From the NCBI GenBank assembly GCA_020073615.1, contig JAIQEX010000023.1, positions 1-61,776 of the forward strand: 61,776 nt of DNA, written 5' to 3'. Of this stretch, positions 15,753 to 23,095 are shown piece by piece. Below the pieces are notes generated by a model. That model was not told the origin of the DNA. It ran no database searches and saw only the letters and a list, made by a program, of their open reading frames with translations. A program made the position numbers and the translations under genes. The DNA is from Terriglobia bacterium (GTDB lineage: Bacteria; Acidobacteriota; Terriglobia; Bryobacterales; Bryobacteraceae). The stretch's first letter is position 1, and each line of letters begins with the position of its first letter.

Positions 15753-15791
15753 AGCGTCATGCTAGCAAGACAACTCAGTACATCGCTATTA

Positions 15792-16466
15792 TTAGACGGG
15801 TTGGACCCATTGGTGGATTGCGTGGACCTGTCGGCTTATCGGTTCGTGATTGTAGCGCTGGAAGCTTGCCCAGGCAATGGGATCCTTGGCCCGATTTGGG
15901 CAGGTGTCATGACTGCCGGTCGCAGTACGGACAATTCCACCGCCTACTCGATCGACGGAAAGTTCGGCGTCCTCACGAATCCATGCCCCATAGATGACAG
16001 ATTTGCTCGGCCCAAACTCGTCCAGGGCCCAAGCTCGCCGGTCCAGTTCATCGCCGCGTGTTCTGAGACCCGCTCGCTCAAGGATTTCGTAGGGATCGCC
16101 GTCGGCCTCTGTCCGTTGAGCCAAGAGCGGGACCATCAGTTCCTTGGCTTCAACGAAGCACGCGGCGAGATCGTGCCAGCCCAGTTCGCGAAGTCCAGCC
16201 TCTGTTTCGGCTACCAGTTTCGGCTCTCCGAAATTGCCGAAGTGCCACGTGATGCTGTCGAGAGTGAGGCTGATGTCCAGCCAGTGTGTCGCTGCCATTG
16301 CTCTGAGCCCCGGGGGAAGCTGCACAATGTTTGCTGCGAAACTGCCGTCCGGGGAGTAGGGATCTCCCGCGGCACGAGCGGTCAGGAGTTCCTCAAGCCC
16401 CTTCATCAGACCGGCATCATCCTTCTCCAACGCTGGCCATTGTCGTTGGTTGGGGGTTTCGCCCAC
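15792..16466 (-). CDS. DMP19/DUF4375-like protein
   Basis: 224 aa. The central block (LPPGLRAMAATHWLDISLTL, then FGNFGEPKLVAETEAGLREL and GWHDLAACFVEAKELMVPLL) resembles the DMP19-like DUF4375 fold, a small all-alpha domain named after a DNA-mimic protein and frequent in accessory regions. The C-terminus (HDTCPNRAKDPIAWASFQRY) is unfamiliar and may be lineage-specific. No signal peptide. It sits between the HicB-like remnant and the RHH/PIN module on the same strand. The family call is tentative; codon use and the surrounding layout support a real gene. Confidence 0.55.
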   Translation of the reverse strand: MGETPNQRQWPALEKDDAGLMKGLEELLTARAAGDPYSPDGSFAANIVQLPPGLRAMAATHWLDISLTLDSITWHFGNFGEPKLVAETEAGLRELGWHDLAACFVEAKELMVPLLAQRTEADGDPYEILERAGLRTRGDELDRRAWALDEFGPSKSVIYGAWIREDAELSVDRVGGGIVRTATGSHDTCPNRAKDPIAWASFQRYNHEPISRQVHAIHQWVQPV

Positions 16467-16622
16467 AGACCGAGTATAGGTAACCTGCGCCCCCTGGTGC
16501 TATGCGTCAAACGGCACCCGGGTTGGGCGAGGCACGGACCTGCGCTCGGATTCGGGATTCACGCCGCAAAAGGGTGAAAATGTATCCAATGTCGGGAGCC
16601 AATTATTTGAGAGCCAGCCCGC

Positions 16623-16925
16623 TTACCGGCGCGCCTGCTTTGCTCCGATTGCCTCAGCAATGATGGCCGTCACCAGACTGTTGATGCTGACGCCTTCTTG
16701 TTCGGCTTGTTTCCTCAGCTTTGAGTAGAGGGTCCTGGGCAGGCGCTGGCGCCATTGAGCGGCCGCGATGCTGGGCGTTGGTATCTTGCGACCCGATTCC
16801 CTGAACACCTCCATACAATCGCGGAGAGCTTCGCGGCCATTGGTGATCGCCTCGTCAATGGTATCGTCGGGGTTTCGTGCGGGCTTCGGCGGCCTTTTCG
16901 GAGAGCCCGTCGGACAGGCCCCGTT
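16623..16925 (-). pseudogene. 5'-truncated HicB-like antitoxin remnant
   Basis: From ATG 16814 a 63-aa frame encodes a complete HicB-type C-terminal ribbon-helix-helix (WRQRLPRTLYSKLRKQAEQE, then GVSINSLVTAIIAEAIG). Homology continues upstream of that ATG (DDTIDEAITNGREALRDCME, the usual GDTPEEAL...NAREAL block), but no ATG, GTG or TTG occurs before the stop codon of the DUF4276 gene, which lies in the same frame. The HicB N-terminal domain is therefore missing and a HicA toxin is absent. It may be a decayed antitoxin, a shortened RHH regulator started at 16814, or a read-through tail of the DUF4276 protein. Confidence 0.6.
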
Positions 16926-17582
16926 CTATGCATCCGCGCCGCTCATCTTCAGCACCCCATTCCTGAAAGCGCGCAGGCTCGGGGAAAGGTTGGATTCGAC
17001 CCGAAGGTGCCGCCCGACCTGGGAGGCCCACTTGCACTTCTCCTGCCCAATCCTAGGCCACCCTTCCGCTTTCAGAGCGGGCGAACCCCCCGGGAACACC
17101 GCGTCGGCCAAGATTTCCCACGTTCCGCACACCGAGTCCTGGACATAGGCGTTAAGAACGTCTGTTTTGGCCCGCGGGAATTCCTTGAGAATTGCCCTTC
17201 TGTCACCGAGCAGCCATGCTTCCATCTCTTCGATAGCGAATCGAAACAGAACACGAGGCTTCGGGTGGCACCGCTTGAGGACCTGGAGCAACTCGTGCTT
17301 GAAGGCAATGCAGTCGCGGTCATCGAGGTCGACAACGACAATAACCGCTGCATCCAACTGGAGACTTTTGCCGTAGCCGGCCAGTACCTTGGGTAGCCGG
17401 TCCAAGAGAATGCGTTTCGCAGGATCGGTCTTGCCTCGCAGATCTCTTGGAAGTCTGCCGATACCCTTGTAGGGGTGTGTCTTCCACGTGTGTGGGTTTC
17501 CCGGCTCCCCGAGGATCTTCGGCAGCAATGATCTGAGAAGCAATTCAGCGGATGCGTCCTCGATCAGAATCTCGAGGTGCAT
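16926..17582 (-). CDS. DUF4276 protein (TOPRIM-like nuclease candidate)
   Basis: 218 aa. Motifs fit the DUF4276 family, whose fold resembles TOPRIM: an N-terminal acidic site (Glu8 in MHLEILIEDASAELLLRSLL), the DxD block VIVVVDLDDRD (Asp85, Asp87, Asp88), and FAIEEMEAWLLGD (Glu118, Glu119, Glu121). In TOPRIM nucleases such acids hold metal for DNA or RNA cleavage. The start ATG overlaps the ATPase stop by one base (TGATG), so the two are translationally coupled and probably form a complex, as in PARIS, OLD and Gabija-type ATPase/TOPRIM systems. Those comparisons are by architecture, not measured similarity. Confidence 0.75.
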   Translation of the reverse strand: MHLEILIEDASAELLLRSLLPKILGEPGNPHTWKTHPYKGIGRLPRDLRGKTDPAKRILLDRLPKVLAGYGKSLQLDAAVIVVVDLDDRDCIAFKHELLQVLKRCHPKPRVLFRFAIEEMEAWLLGDRRAILKEFPRAKTDVLNAYVQDSVCGTWEILADAVFPGGSPALKAEGWPRIGQEKCKWASQVGRHLRVESNLSPSLRAFRNGVLKMSGADA

Positions 17583-18808
17583 CAGGCCGGCCTCGCGTCC
17601 AGGTAGTCGCTGTACCAGAGGCTGCCAAGTTGCAGCCCTTCCTTGACCATGCTCTGAACCGTCGAATCCGCGCTGGCTTGCCTGATTGTCGAAAAACCGT
17701 CACTGCCTTTCTCCAGGACCCAGGTCTCCTCAGGCCTTAATGCGTCAACAAAGTAAGGCTGGTGAGTGGTTACAAAGATCTGCGGGGCGTTTCTCCGCCC
17801 GGTGGCATGCGCTCGAAATTCAGCGGCAAGGGTCTCCAACAGTTTGTGGTAGAGGCCATTCTCAGGCTCTTCGATGCAGATGAAGGGAGCAGGATCCGGA
17901 TCCTCCAGTAGCAACATGTAGGCAAACATCTTCAACGTGCCATCGGACATCTGCTGTGCAAAGAACGGGTCCTGGAACCCTCGGTCATTGAATCGGAGGA
18001 GGAGTCTGCCGTCGTCTGTTTTCTTTGTGTCGATCTTCTTGACGCCGGGAATCTTCGACGCGATCTGGTTTAGGATCGACTGAAATCGGCCCTTGTGCTC
18101 GCGCTCCATGAACTGGACTACGTTCCCAAGATTATCGCCGTGCATGTTCAGATGTTTCTGCGGGCCGGCCATAGGCAGGCTGCGCGCTGCGTCGGGGGTG
18201 AAGTAACTGAGATACCAGCTTTCAAGGAACTTTCTGAATTTCGCGATGCGGGGATGAGCCTTTAGCGTGCCCAACGTTGCGACGCCGAGTTTTCTTCGGT
18301 CCGTCAACTCGACGGGAACTTGGCTTGACTCCTCCCCTTCGAAGCTTTCCTCCCCCGCCCATGCCTGCCCTTCCCCACTCTTTAGTAACAGAAATGAGAG
18401 TGGCCTCCCCCACTTTTGTCCTTTGCGCCGCTGGCGCAGCCTCTCCTCTGAAACGAAGGGGCGGCCGGACCTGTCGCGGCCTATGGAAAGCTCGTACGTG
18501 ATTGGCCGGTCGCCGGGGCTCTCACGATAGTAGATGTCAAAGTGAATCGGTCCACTCTCGCCGGATGAAACCAGCCGGTCAAATCCGCCCCGCTGCTTCA
18601 GGTCGCAAGCTTCCTCCACGCCTACGGCCAGGCAGTCCGACAAGAACCCGAATGAATCGAACAGGGTACTCTTGCCGACTCCGTTCTTGCCGATCACCGC
18701 CACAAGCGGCGTAAGCGCCGGGGTGTTCTGCTGGTTCCAAAGCTTGCCAATCGTGATGTCCTTCAGCGCCCGGTAATTCTGGACGCGAAAGCCCTCAATC
18801 AAGGCCAT
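17582..18808 (-). CDS. AAA ATPase (AAA_21/SMC-like) partner of DUF4276
   Basis: 408 aa, with AAAGGA spaced well before ATG 18808. ABC/SMC-class ATPase: Walker A GKNGVGKST (40-48), signature loop QMSDGTLKM (Ser288), Walker B FICIEEPENG (Glu313/Glu314), and switch His349 in VTTHQPYF. The N-terminus (IEGFRVQNYRALKDITIG) is the standard start of the AAA_15/AAA_21 class found in OLD-like and defence ATPases. The region between Walker A and the signature loop is long and charged, the usual insert. Coupled by a one-base overlap to DUF4276. Likely role: nucleotide-dependent sensor controlling the partner nuclease, by inference. Confidence 0.88.
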   Translation of the reverse strand: MALIEGFRVQNYRALKDITIGKLWNQQNTPALTPLVAVIGKNGVGKSTLFDSFGFLSDCLAVGVEEACDLKQRGGFDRLVSSGESGPIHFDIYYRESPGDRPITYELSIGRDRSGRPFVSEERLRQRRKGQKWGRPLSFLLLKSGEGQAWAGEESFEGEESSQVPVELTDRRKLGVATLGTLKAHPRIAKFRKFLESWYLSYFTPDAARSLPMAGPQKHLNMHGDNLGNVVQFMEREHKGRFQSILNQIASKIPGVKKIDTKKTDDGRLLLRFNDRGFQDPFFAQQMSDGTLKMFAYMLLLEDPDPAPFICIEEPENGLYHKLLETLAAEFRAHATGRRNAPQIFVTTHQPYFVDALRPEETWVLEKGSDGFSTIRQASADSTVQSMVKEGLQLGSLWYSDYLDARPA

Positions 18809-18893
18809 GGGTCATTCCTTTGCAAACACAAGCATACGATATCAGCGGCTGGGCGATCTGGTGTGCGTGTCAGGCTCACAGCCACGGGCCGCG

Positions 18894-19322
18894 TCAGACC
18901 AGCGGATTCCGCCAGCGGAGCCGTGGAAAACGCGCAAAATCGCCGTCGGAGGAACAAAGTTCTGCCCCGTGCTCGATGGCCAGGGCGGCAAGATGGGCGT
19001 CGGAGGTCAGATTTCCGCCTGCGCCGAGCGGCAACAAGAGATCCTTCATGATCCGAATATGCTGAGCGGTGGGTTCGACTGCGACGACGGCGGGATGGGC
19101 TAACCAGCTATCGATGAGGTCGAACGCGGACTGCACCTCGATCGGCGCGCGAAAAACGCCCGCCCGCGTAGTCAGGCGAAGGAATGCCAGAAGAACGGTC
19201 CAGGAAAGCCCGACGGTTTCGGTGCCGGAGAGGGTTGTCTCCAGCCAATGTTTCGCCTTGCGATGGAGCGGCGCATCCTGGTTGACGGCGTAAATCAACA
19301 GATTTGCGTCAATCAGGATCAT
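18894..19322 (-). CDS. PIN-domain toxin (VapC family)
   Basis: 142 aa. PIN motifs: Asp4 and Asn7 in MILIDANLLIYAVN, the central LSWTVLLAFLRLTTR block, Asp in NLTSDAHLAALAIEHG, and Asp in LCSSDGDFARFP. It closely matches the common VapC form that ends with FPRLRW-type sequence. It acts as a Mg2+-dependent RNase neutralised by the upstream antitoxin. Its ATG overlaps the antitoxin stop by 4 bp (ATGA). The AAA/DUF4276 operon begins 85 bp downstream on the same strand, so read-through transcription between the two modules is possible. Confidence 0.88.
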   Translation of the reverse strand: MILIDANLLIYAVNQDAPLHRKAKHWLETTLSGTETVGLSWTVLLAFLRLTTRAGVFRAPIEVQSAFDLIDSWLAHPAVVAVEPTAQHIRIMKDLLLPLGAGGNLTSDAHLAALAIEHGAELCSSDGDFARFPRLRWRNPLV

Positions 19323-19579
19323 TTTCGCAACGAGAGCTTGCGGCTCAACTCTTCATCCTCCATCGTGTCGGCAGCGGCCAATGCCTTATCCCAGCGGAAA
19401 TTCTGTTCGGGTCCAAGCGGATATGTCTTTTGCACGAAGGAGCGTCTCCCGGGCCTGGTCCGCGCCAGACCTGCCCGCAGCGCTGAGTTGAGGGCTTCCT
19501 TAAACGACAAGCCCCGCTCTTTCATGGCTCCCCGGATGAGGGCTTCGACATCGGGGTCCAGCGTGACCGTGGTCCGCAC
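19319..19579 (-). CDS. VapB-type antitoxin
   Basis: 86 aa beginning with GTG at 19579: MRTTVTLDPDVEALIRGAMK is a ribbon-helix-helix (strand TTVTLDPD, then ALIRGAMKERG and SFKEALNSALRAGL). The C-terminal half (RSFVQKTYPLGPEQNFRWDK, ...EDEELSRKL) is the toxin-binding arm. Followed directly by the PIN toxin with a 4-bp overlap. A TATGAT hexamer ends only 6 bp before the start codon, so the transcript may be leaderless. Confidence 0.85.
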   Translation of the reverse strand: MRTTVTLDPDVEALIRGAMKERGLSFKEALNSALRAGLARTRPGRRSFVQKTYPLGPEQNFRWDKALAAADTMEDEELSRKLSLRK

Positions 19580-19585
19580 AGCATC

Positions 19586-19591
19586 ATCATA
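19586..19591 (-). promoter_or_regulatory. Minus-strand -10 box of the vapBC module
   Basis: TATGAT on the minus strand, with ATGACT a plausible weak -35 about 17 bp further upstream. With a usual 6-7 bp distance to the transcription start, transcription would begin on or next to the GTG of the antitoxin, predicting a leaderless mRNA. Confidence 0.4.
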
Positions 19592-19838
19592 GCATCACTG
19601 GCCCCGCAGTCATGATGCGTTACGGAATCCGGCTCGGAGGCCGACATACGGTCCGCTAATTCCGCCGCCGCCCGCCCGTCATCCGTTCAGTGGCCGCGCC
19701 GTCCCGGAACCGGACAGTCCGAATATTTCCCGAACCGGGCTCGCGGTATCCTCGTATGTGTACAAGAAGAACTTGCGGCCGCCCGGGCAGTGGCTATCCG
19801 TTTGCGGCCATAATAAGGATTCGAGGATCTATCCGCCT

Positions 19839-21845
19839 ATGCCTACCGTAAGACCAATCGCCGCGATACTGCTATGCATGCTCGTCGCCTTGCCGGGCTT
19901 CTCCCAGACCCCGGAGATCGCCACCACGACACACCGCGGCGTCTTCAACTGGCTGACCAAGGACTACGCGCCTACCACCGTGCCCAACGTCAGCTTCGAG
20001 GACTCGCCGCGCCTGGAAAAACTGATGCGGGCGGGAATCATCTACCTGTCGCTGCGCGATGCCATCGCGCTGGCGCTGGAGAATAACCTGGATATTGAGC
20101 TGGCCCGCTACAACCCGCGCCTGGCCGATGCCAACCTGTTTCGTGCCAGCGCGGGCGCGCTGCTGCGCAACGTGTCGAGCAGCATTTCGAGCGGTCCTTC
20201 GTCGGCGTCGCTGGGCGTGCTGGCGGGCACAGCGCTGGGCTCGGGCGGGACGGGCGCAAGCACGGCCAGCAGCGGCCAGTCCGGCGTGCTGAGCGGTTTG
20301 AACGTGCAACTGGCCGGCACCGCCATTCCCAACCTCGACCCAACGCTTTTCCTCCAGGGGGAACTGGTGCACAATACGACCATCGAGACGGCCACCAACA
20401 TCACCGGCACGAATTTTCTGGTGACCCAGTTCAAGGGCGCCACCTACGGCATCCAGCAGGGATTCCTCACCGGTACCAACTTCACGTTGGGCATGAGCAA
20501 CCAGTTAGGCCTTACCCAGAATTCGCCCTTCGCGCAGTTCAATCCGTTTAACCAGGCAAGCCTCTCGCTGAACATCCAGCAGAACCTGTTGCAGGGGTTC
20601 CGGCCGTCGATCAACAACCGCGCCATTCGCGTGGCCCGGAACCAGCGGCACATTTCCGACCTCACCTTCAAGAACCAGGTAATGGCCACGGTGGCGAGCG
20701 TAGTCAATCTCTACTGGGACCTGGTGGCCTTCGACGACAGCCTCAAAGTCAAGCAGCAGACCCTCACGCTCGACACCAAGCTGTATGAGGACAACAAGCG
20801 GCGCTCCGAGCTGGGCGCGATCGCCCCCATCGACATCATCCAGGCGGAAGCGGAGATGAAGGCCGCGCAACAGGACGTCACCACCGCGGAATCGCAAGTC
20901 GAGCAGCAGGAGATGATCCTCAAGGGCGTGCTCACGCGCAACGGTTTGAACAACATCGCGATCGCGACGGCGCGCATCGTGCCGACCGATCGCGTGGAAG
21001 TGCCGGCCCAGGAACCGGTCCGGCCCGTGCAGGACCTGATCACCGAAGCCATGGGCAACCGGCCCGACGTCGAGCAGAGCAGGATCGGCATGGAGGATAC
21101 GCGCATCAACACGCTGGGCATCAAGGACGCCATGCTGCCGCAGCTCAGCGCATTTCTGAACATGTCCAACTCGGGCGTCGCCGGCCAGGTGAACGCCGTG
21201 GTGGCGCCCATTCAGAATCCCGATGGAAGCACCTCGCTCCGGGAACGTACCGCCGGCGACGTCAATTCGTTCTTCCTGGGCGGATACGGCTCCGTGCTGG
21301 GACAGATTTTCGGACGCAACTTCCCGAATTACACGGCCGGCCTGCAGCTCACGATTCCCCTCCGCAACCGCGCCGCGCGCGCCGACCTCGTTACCGATCA
21401 GTTGAACTACCGCCAGCAGCAGATCCAGGACCGGCAGCTCGGAAACAGCATCAAGGTCAACGTGCTGAACGCCTGGGTGGCCGTGCGCCAGGCGCGCTCC
21501 GCCTACGATACCAGTGTGGAAGCGCGGCGGTTGCAGGACCAGACTTTCGCCGGCACGCGCCGCAAGTATGAGCTGGGAACGGCCACCATTCTGGACGTGG
21601 TAATCACGCAGCGCGACGACACCACGCGCCAGCTTGCCGAGGTGGACGCGCTGGCGCAGTACGTGCGCGCGCGCACCAATCTGCAGAATACTCTGGGCCG
21701 CATTCTGCAGGACTACGACGTCAGCATCGCGGAAGCCGCCAAAGGCGTGGTGGCACGCGATCCCGACCCGATTCCCGCCGTACCTCCGGGAGCCGCGGCG
21801 AACCGGACTCCGCCCGTTTGGAACGGCATCAAGCAGCAGAAGTAA
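19839..21845 (+). CDS. TolC-family outer membrane protein
   Basis: 668 aa from ATG 19839 (MPTVRPIAAILLCMLVALPG, a signal peptide). Two outer-membrane efflux protein repeats are visible: ALALENNLDIELARYNPRLA near residue 75, and the periplasmic helices with KVKQQTLTLDTKLYEDNKRR, ELGAIAPIDIIQAEAEMKAA and RRKYELGTATILDVVITQRD. It is longer than E. coli TolC because of a serine/glycine-rich insert near residues 110-150 and an acidic-to-proline C-terminus. It would form a trimeric export duct. No inner-membrane pump or adaptor is adjacent, so the partner system is elsewhere. Confidence 0.92.
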   Translation: MPTVRPIAAILLCMLVALPGFSQTPEIATTTHRGVFNWLTKDYAPTTVPNVSFEDSPRLEKLMRAGIIYLSLRDAIALALENNLDIELARYNPRLADANLFRASAGALLRNVSSSISSGPSSASLGVLAGTALGSGGTGASTASSGQSGVLSGLNVQLAGTAIPNLDPTLFLQGELVHNTTIETATNITGTNFLVTQFKGATYGIQQGFLTGTNFTLGMSNQLGLTQNSPFAQFNPFNQASLSLNIQQNLLQGFRPSINNRAIRVARNQRHISDLTFKNQVMATVASVVNLYWDLVAFDDSLKVKQQTLTLDTKLYEDNKRRSELGAIAPIDIIQAEAEMKAAQQDVTTAESQVEQQEMILKGVLTRNGLNNIAIATARIVPTDRVEVPAQEPVRPVQDLITEAMGNRPDVEQSRIGMEDTRINTLGIKDAMLPQLSAFLNMSNSGVAGQVNAVVAPIQNPDGSTSLRERTAGDVNSFFLGGYGSVLGQIFGRNFPNYTAGLQLTIPLRNRAARADLVTDQLNYRQQQIQDRQLGNSIKVNVLNAWVAVRQARSAYDTSVEARRLQDQTFAGTRRKYELGTATILDVVITQRDDTTRQLAEVDALAQYVRARTNLQNTLGRILQDYDVSIAEAAKGVVARDPDPIPAVPPGAAANRTPPVWNGIKQQK

Positions 21846-21862
21846 GTCGGGTATCCTGAAGG

Positions 21863-23095
21863 TTGGCTCGCATCTATCCGTTCCAACCTCTCCGCTACAC
21901 CGCGCAAGCCGGCCCTCTGGGGAATCTGGTCACGCAGCCTTATGACAAGATCACCCCGGCCATGCGCCGCCGCTATCTTTCGAGGAGCCCGTACAACCTG
22001 GTGCGCGTGATCCTGGGCGAACGAACCCCGGCCGACGACGACGCCGACAATGTCTATACCCGTGCCGCGCGCCATCTGGACGACTGGATACGCGCCGGAA
22101 TGCTCGTGCGCGACCGCGAGTCCGGGGTGTTTCCCTACTTCCAGGAGTTCACCGTTCCCGACAGCGGCGAACGCGTCGTGCGCAAGGGGTTCATCGCCTT
22201 GGGCGCGCTGGAGGAGTACTCCGCAGGCGTGGTGTACCGCCATGAGCAGACGCTTTCCGGCCCCAAGCAGGACCGGCTCGAACTGCTGCGCCACACGCAC
22301 GCGCATTTTGGTCAGCTCTTTATGCTGTACCCGGACCCGGCGGGCGCCGTCGACGCTCTGCTCGAGGAAGCGGCAGCGGCGCCGCCCCTGACGGAAGTCG
22401 AAGATGAATATGGCGCCATCCACCGCGTCTGGAGAATCACCGCCACCGCGCGCATTCAGGAGCTGATGAGCGATAAGAAGCTGCTCATCGCCGACGGCCA
22501 TCACCGCTACGAAACCGCGCTGGCGTTCCGCAACGAGAATCCCGGTCTCGCGGGCGCCGGCCGGGTGATGATGACCCTGGTCAACATGCATTCGCCCGGC
22601 GTGAAGATTCTGGCCACGCACCGCCTGGTGAGCGGCCTCGACCCCGCCGGGCTGCCCGATGCATTCCTGCGCCGCGCGGCCGGCGATTTCGCGGTGGAGG
22701 AGATCGATTCGCTCGACCGGCTGAAGCGCGCGTGGGCAGTGGCCGGGGACCGCACCATCATCGGAGCGGCCATGGGCAGCCGGCTTTTCCTGATGGCGGC
22801 CCGCCTCGGGGAGGGCGGCGCGGATGTCCGCGTCCTGCACGAGCGCGTACTCGGGAATTTGCTCGCCATCGGCGAAGACGCGGTGCGCGAGGAGAAGCAT
22901 CTGCGCTATATCCGCGGCCTCGAGGCCGCCGTGGAGGAAGCGCGCCAGGGCGCCGCGCAGATCGCCTTTCTGCTGAAGCCCACCACGGTCGAGCAGGTGG
23001 CCCGCACGTCATTTGCCGGCGGCGTCATGCCGCAGAAGTCCACCGATTTCTATCCCAAGCTGCTCTCGGGACTCACGATTTACAAGATCGACTGA
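21863..23095 (+). CDS. DUF1015 family protein
   Basis: 410 aa starting with TTG at 21863 (MARIYPFQPLRYTAQAGPLG). The family signatures are VTQPYDKITPAMRRRYLSRS near the N-terminus, the central LIADGHHRYETALAFRNE block, and the end TSFAGGVMPQKSTDFYPKL. The biochemical role of DUF1015 proteins is not established to my knowledge; the HHRYE block suggests a metal or nucleotide site. It lies 17 bp after the TolC-family stop, so it may be co-transcribed. Its 3' end overlaps the convergent repair gene by 23 bp. Confidence 0.9.
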   Translation: MARIYPFQPLRYTAQAGPLGNLVTQPYDKITPAMRRRYLSRSPYNLVRVILGERTPADDDADNVYTRAARHLDDWIRAGMLVRDRESGVFPYFQEFTVPDSGERVVRKGFIALGALEEYSAGVVYRHEQTLSGPKQDRLELLRHTHAHFGQLFMLYPDPAGAVDALLEEAAAAPPLTEVEDEYGAIHRVWRITATARIQELMSDKKLLIADGHHRYETALAFRNENPGLAGAGRVMMTLVNMHSPGVKILATHRLVSGLDPAGLPDAFLRRAAGDFAVEEIDSLDRLKRAWAVAGDRTIIGAAMGSRLFLMAARLGEGGADVRVLHERVLGNLLAIGEDAVREEKHLRYIRGLEAAVEEARQGAAQIAFLLKPTTVEQVARTSFAGGVMPQKSTDFYPKLLSGLTIYKID

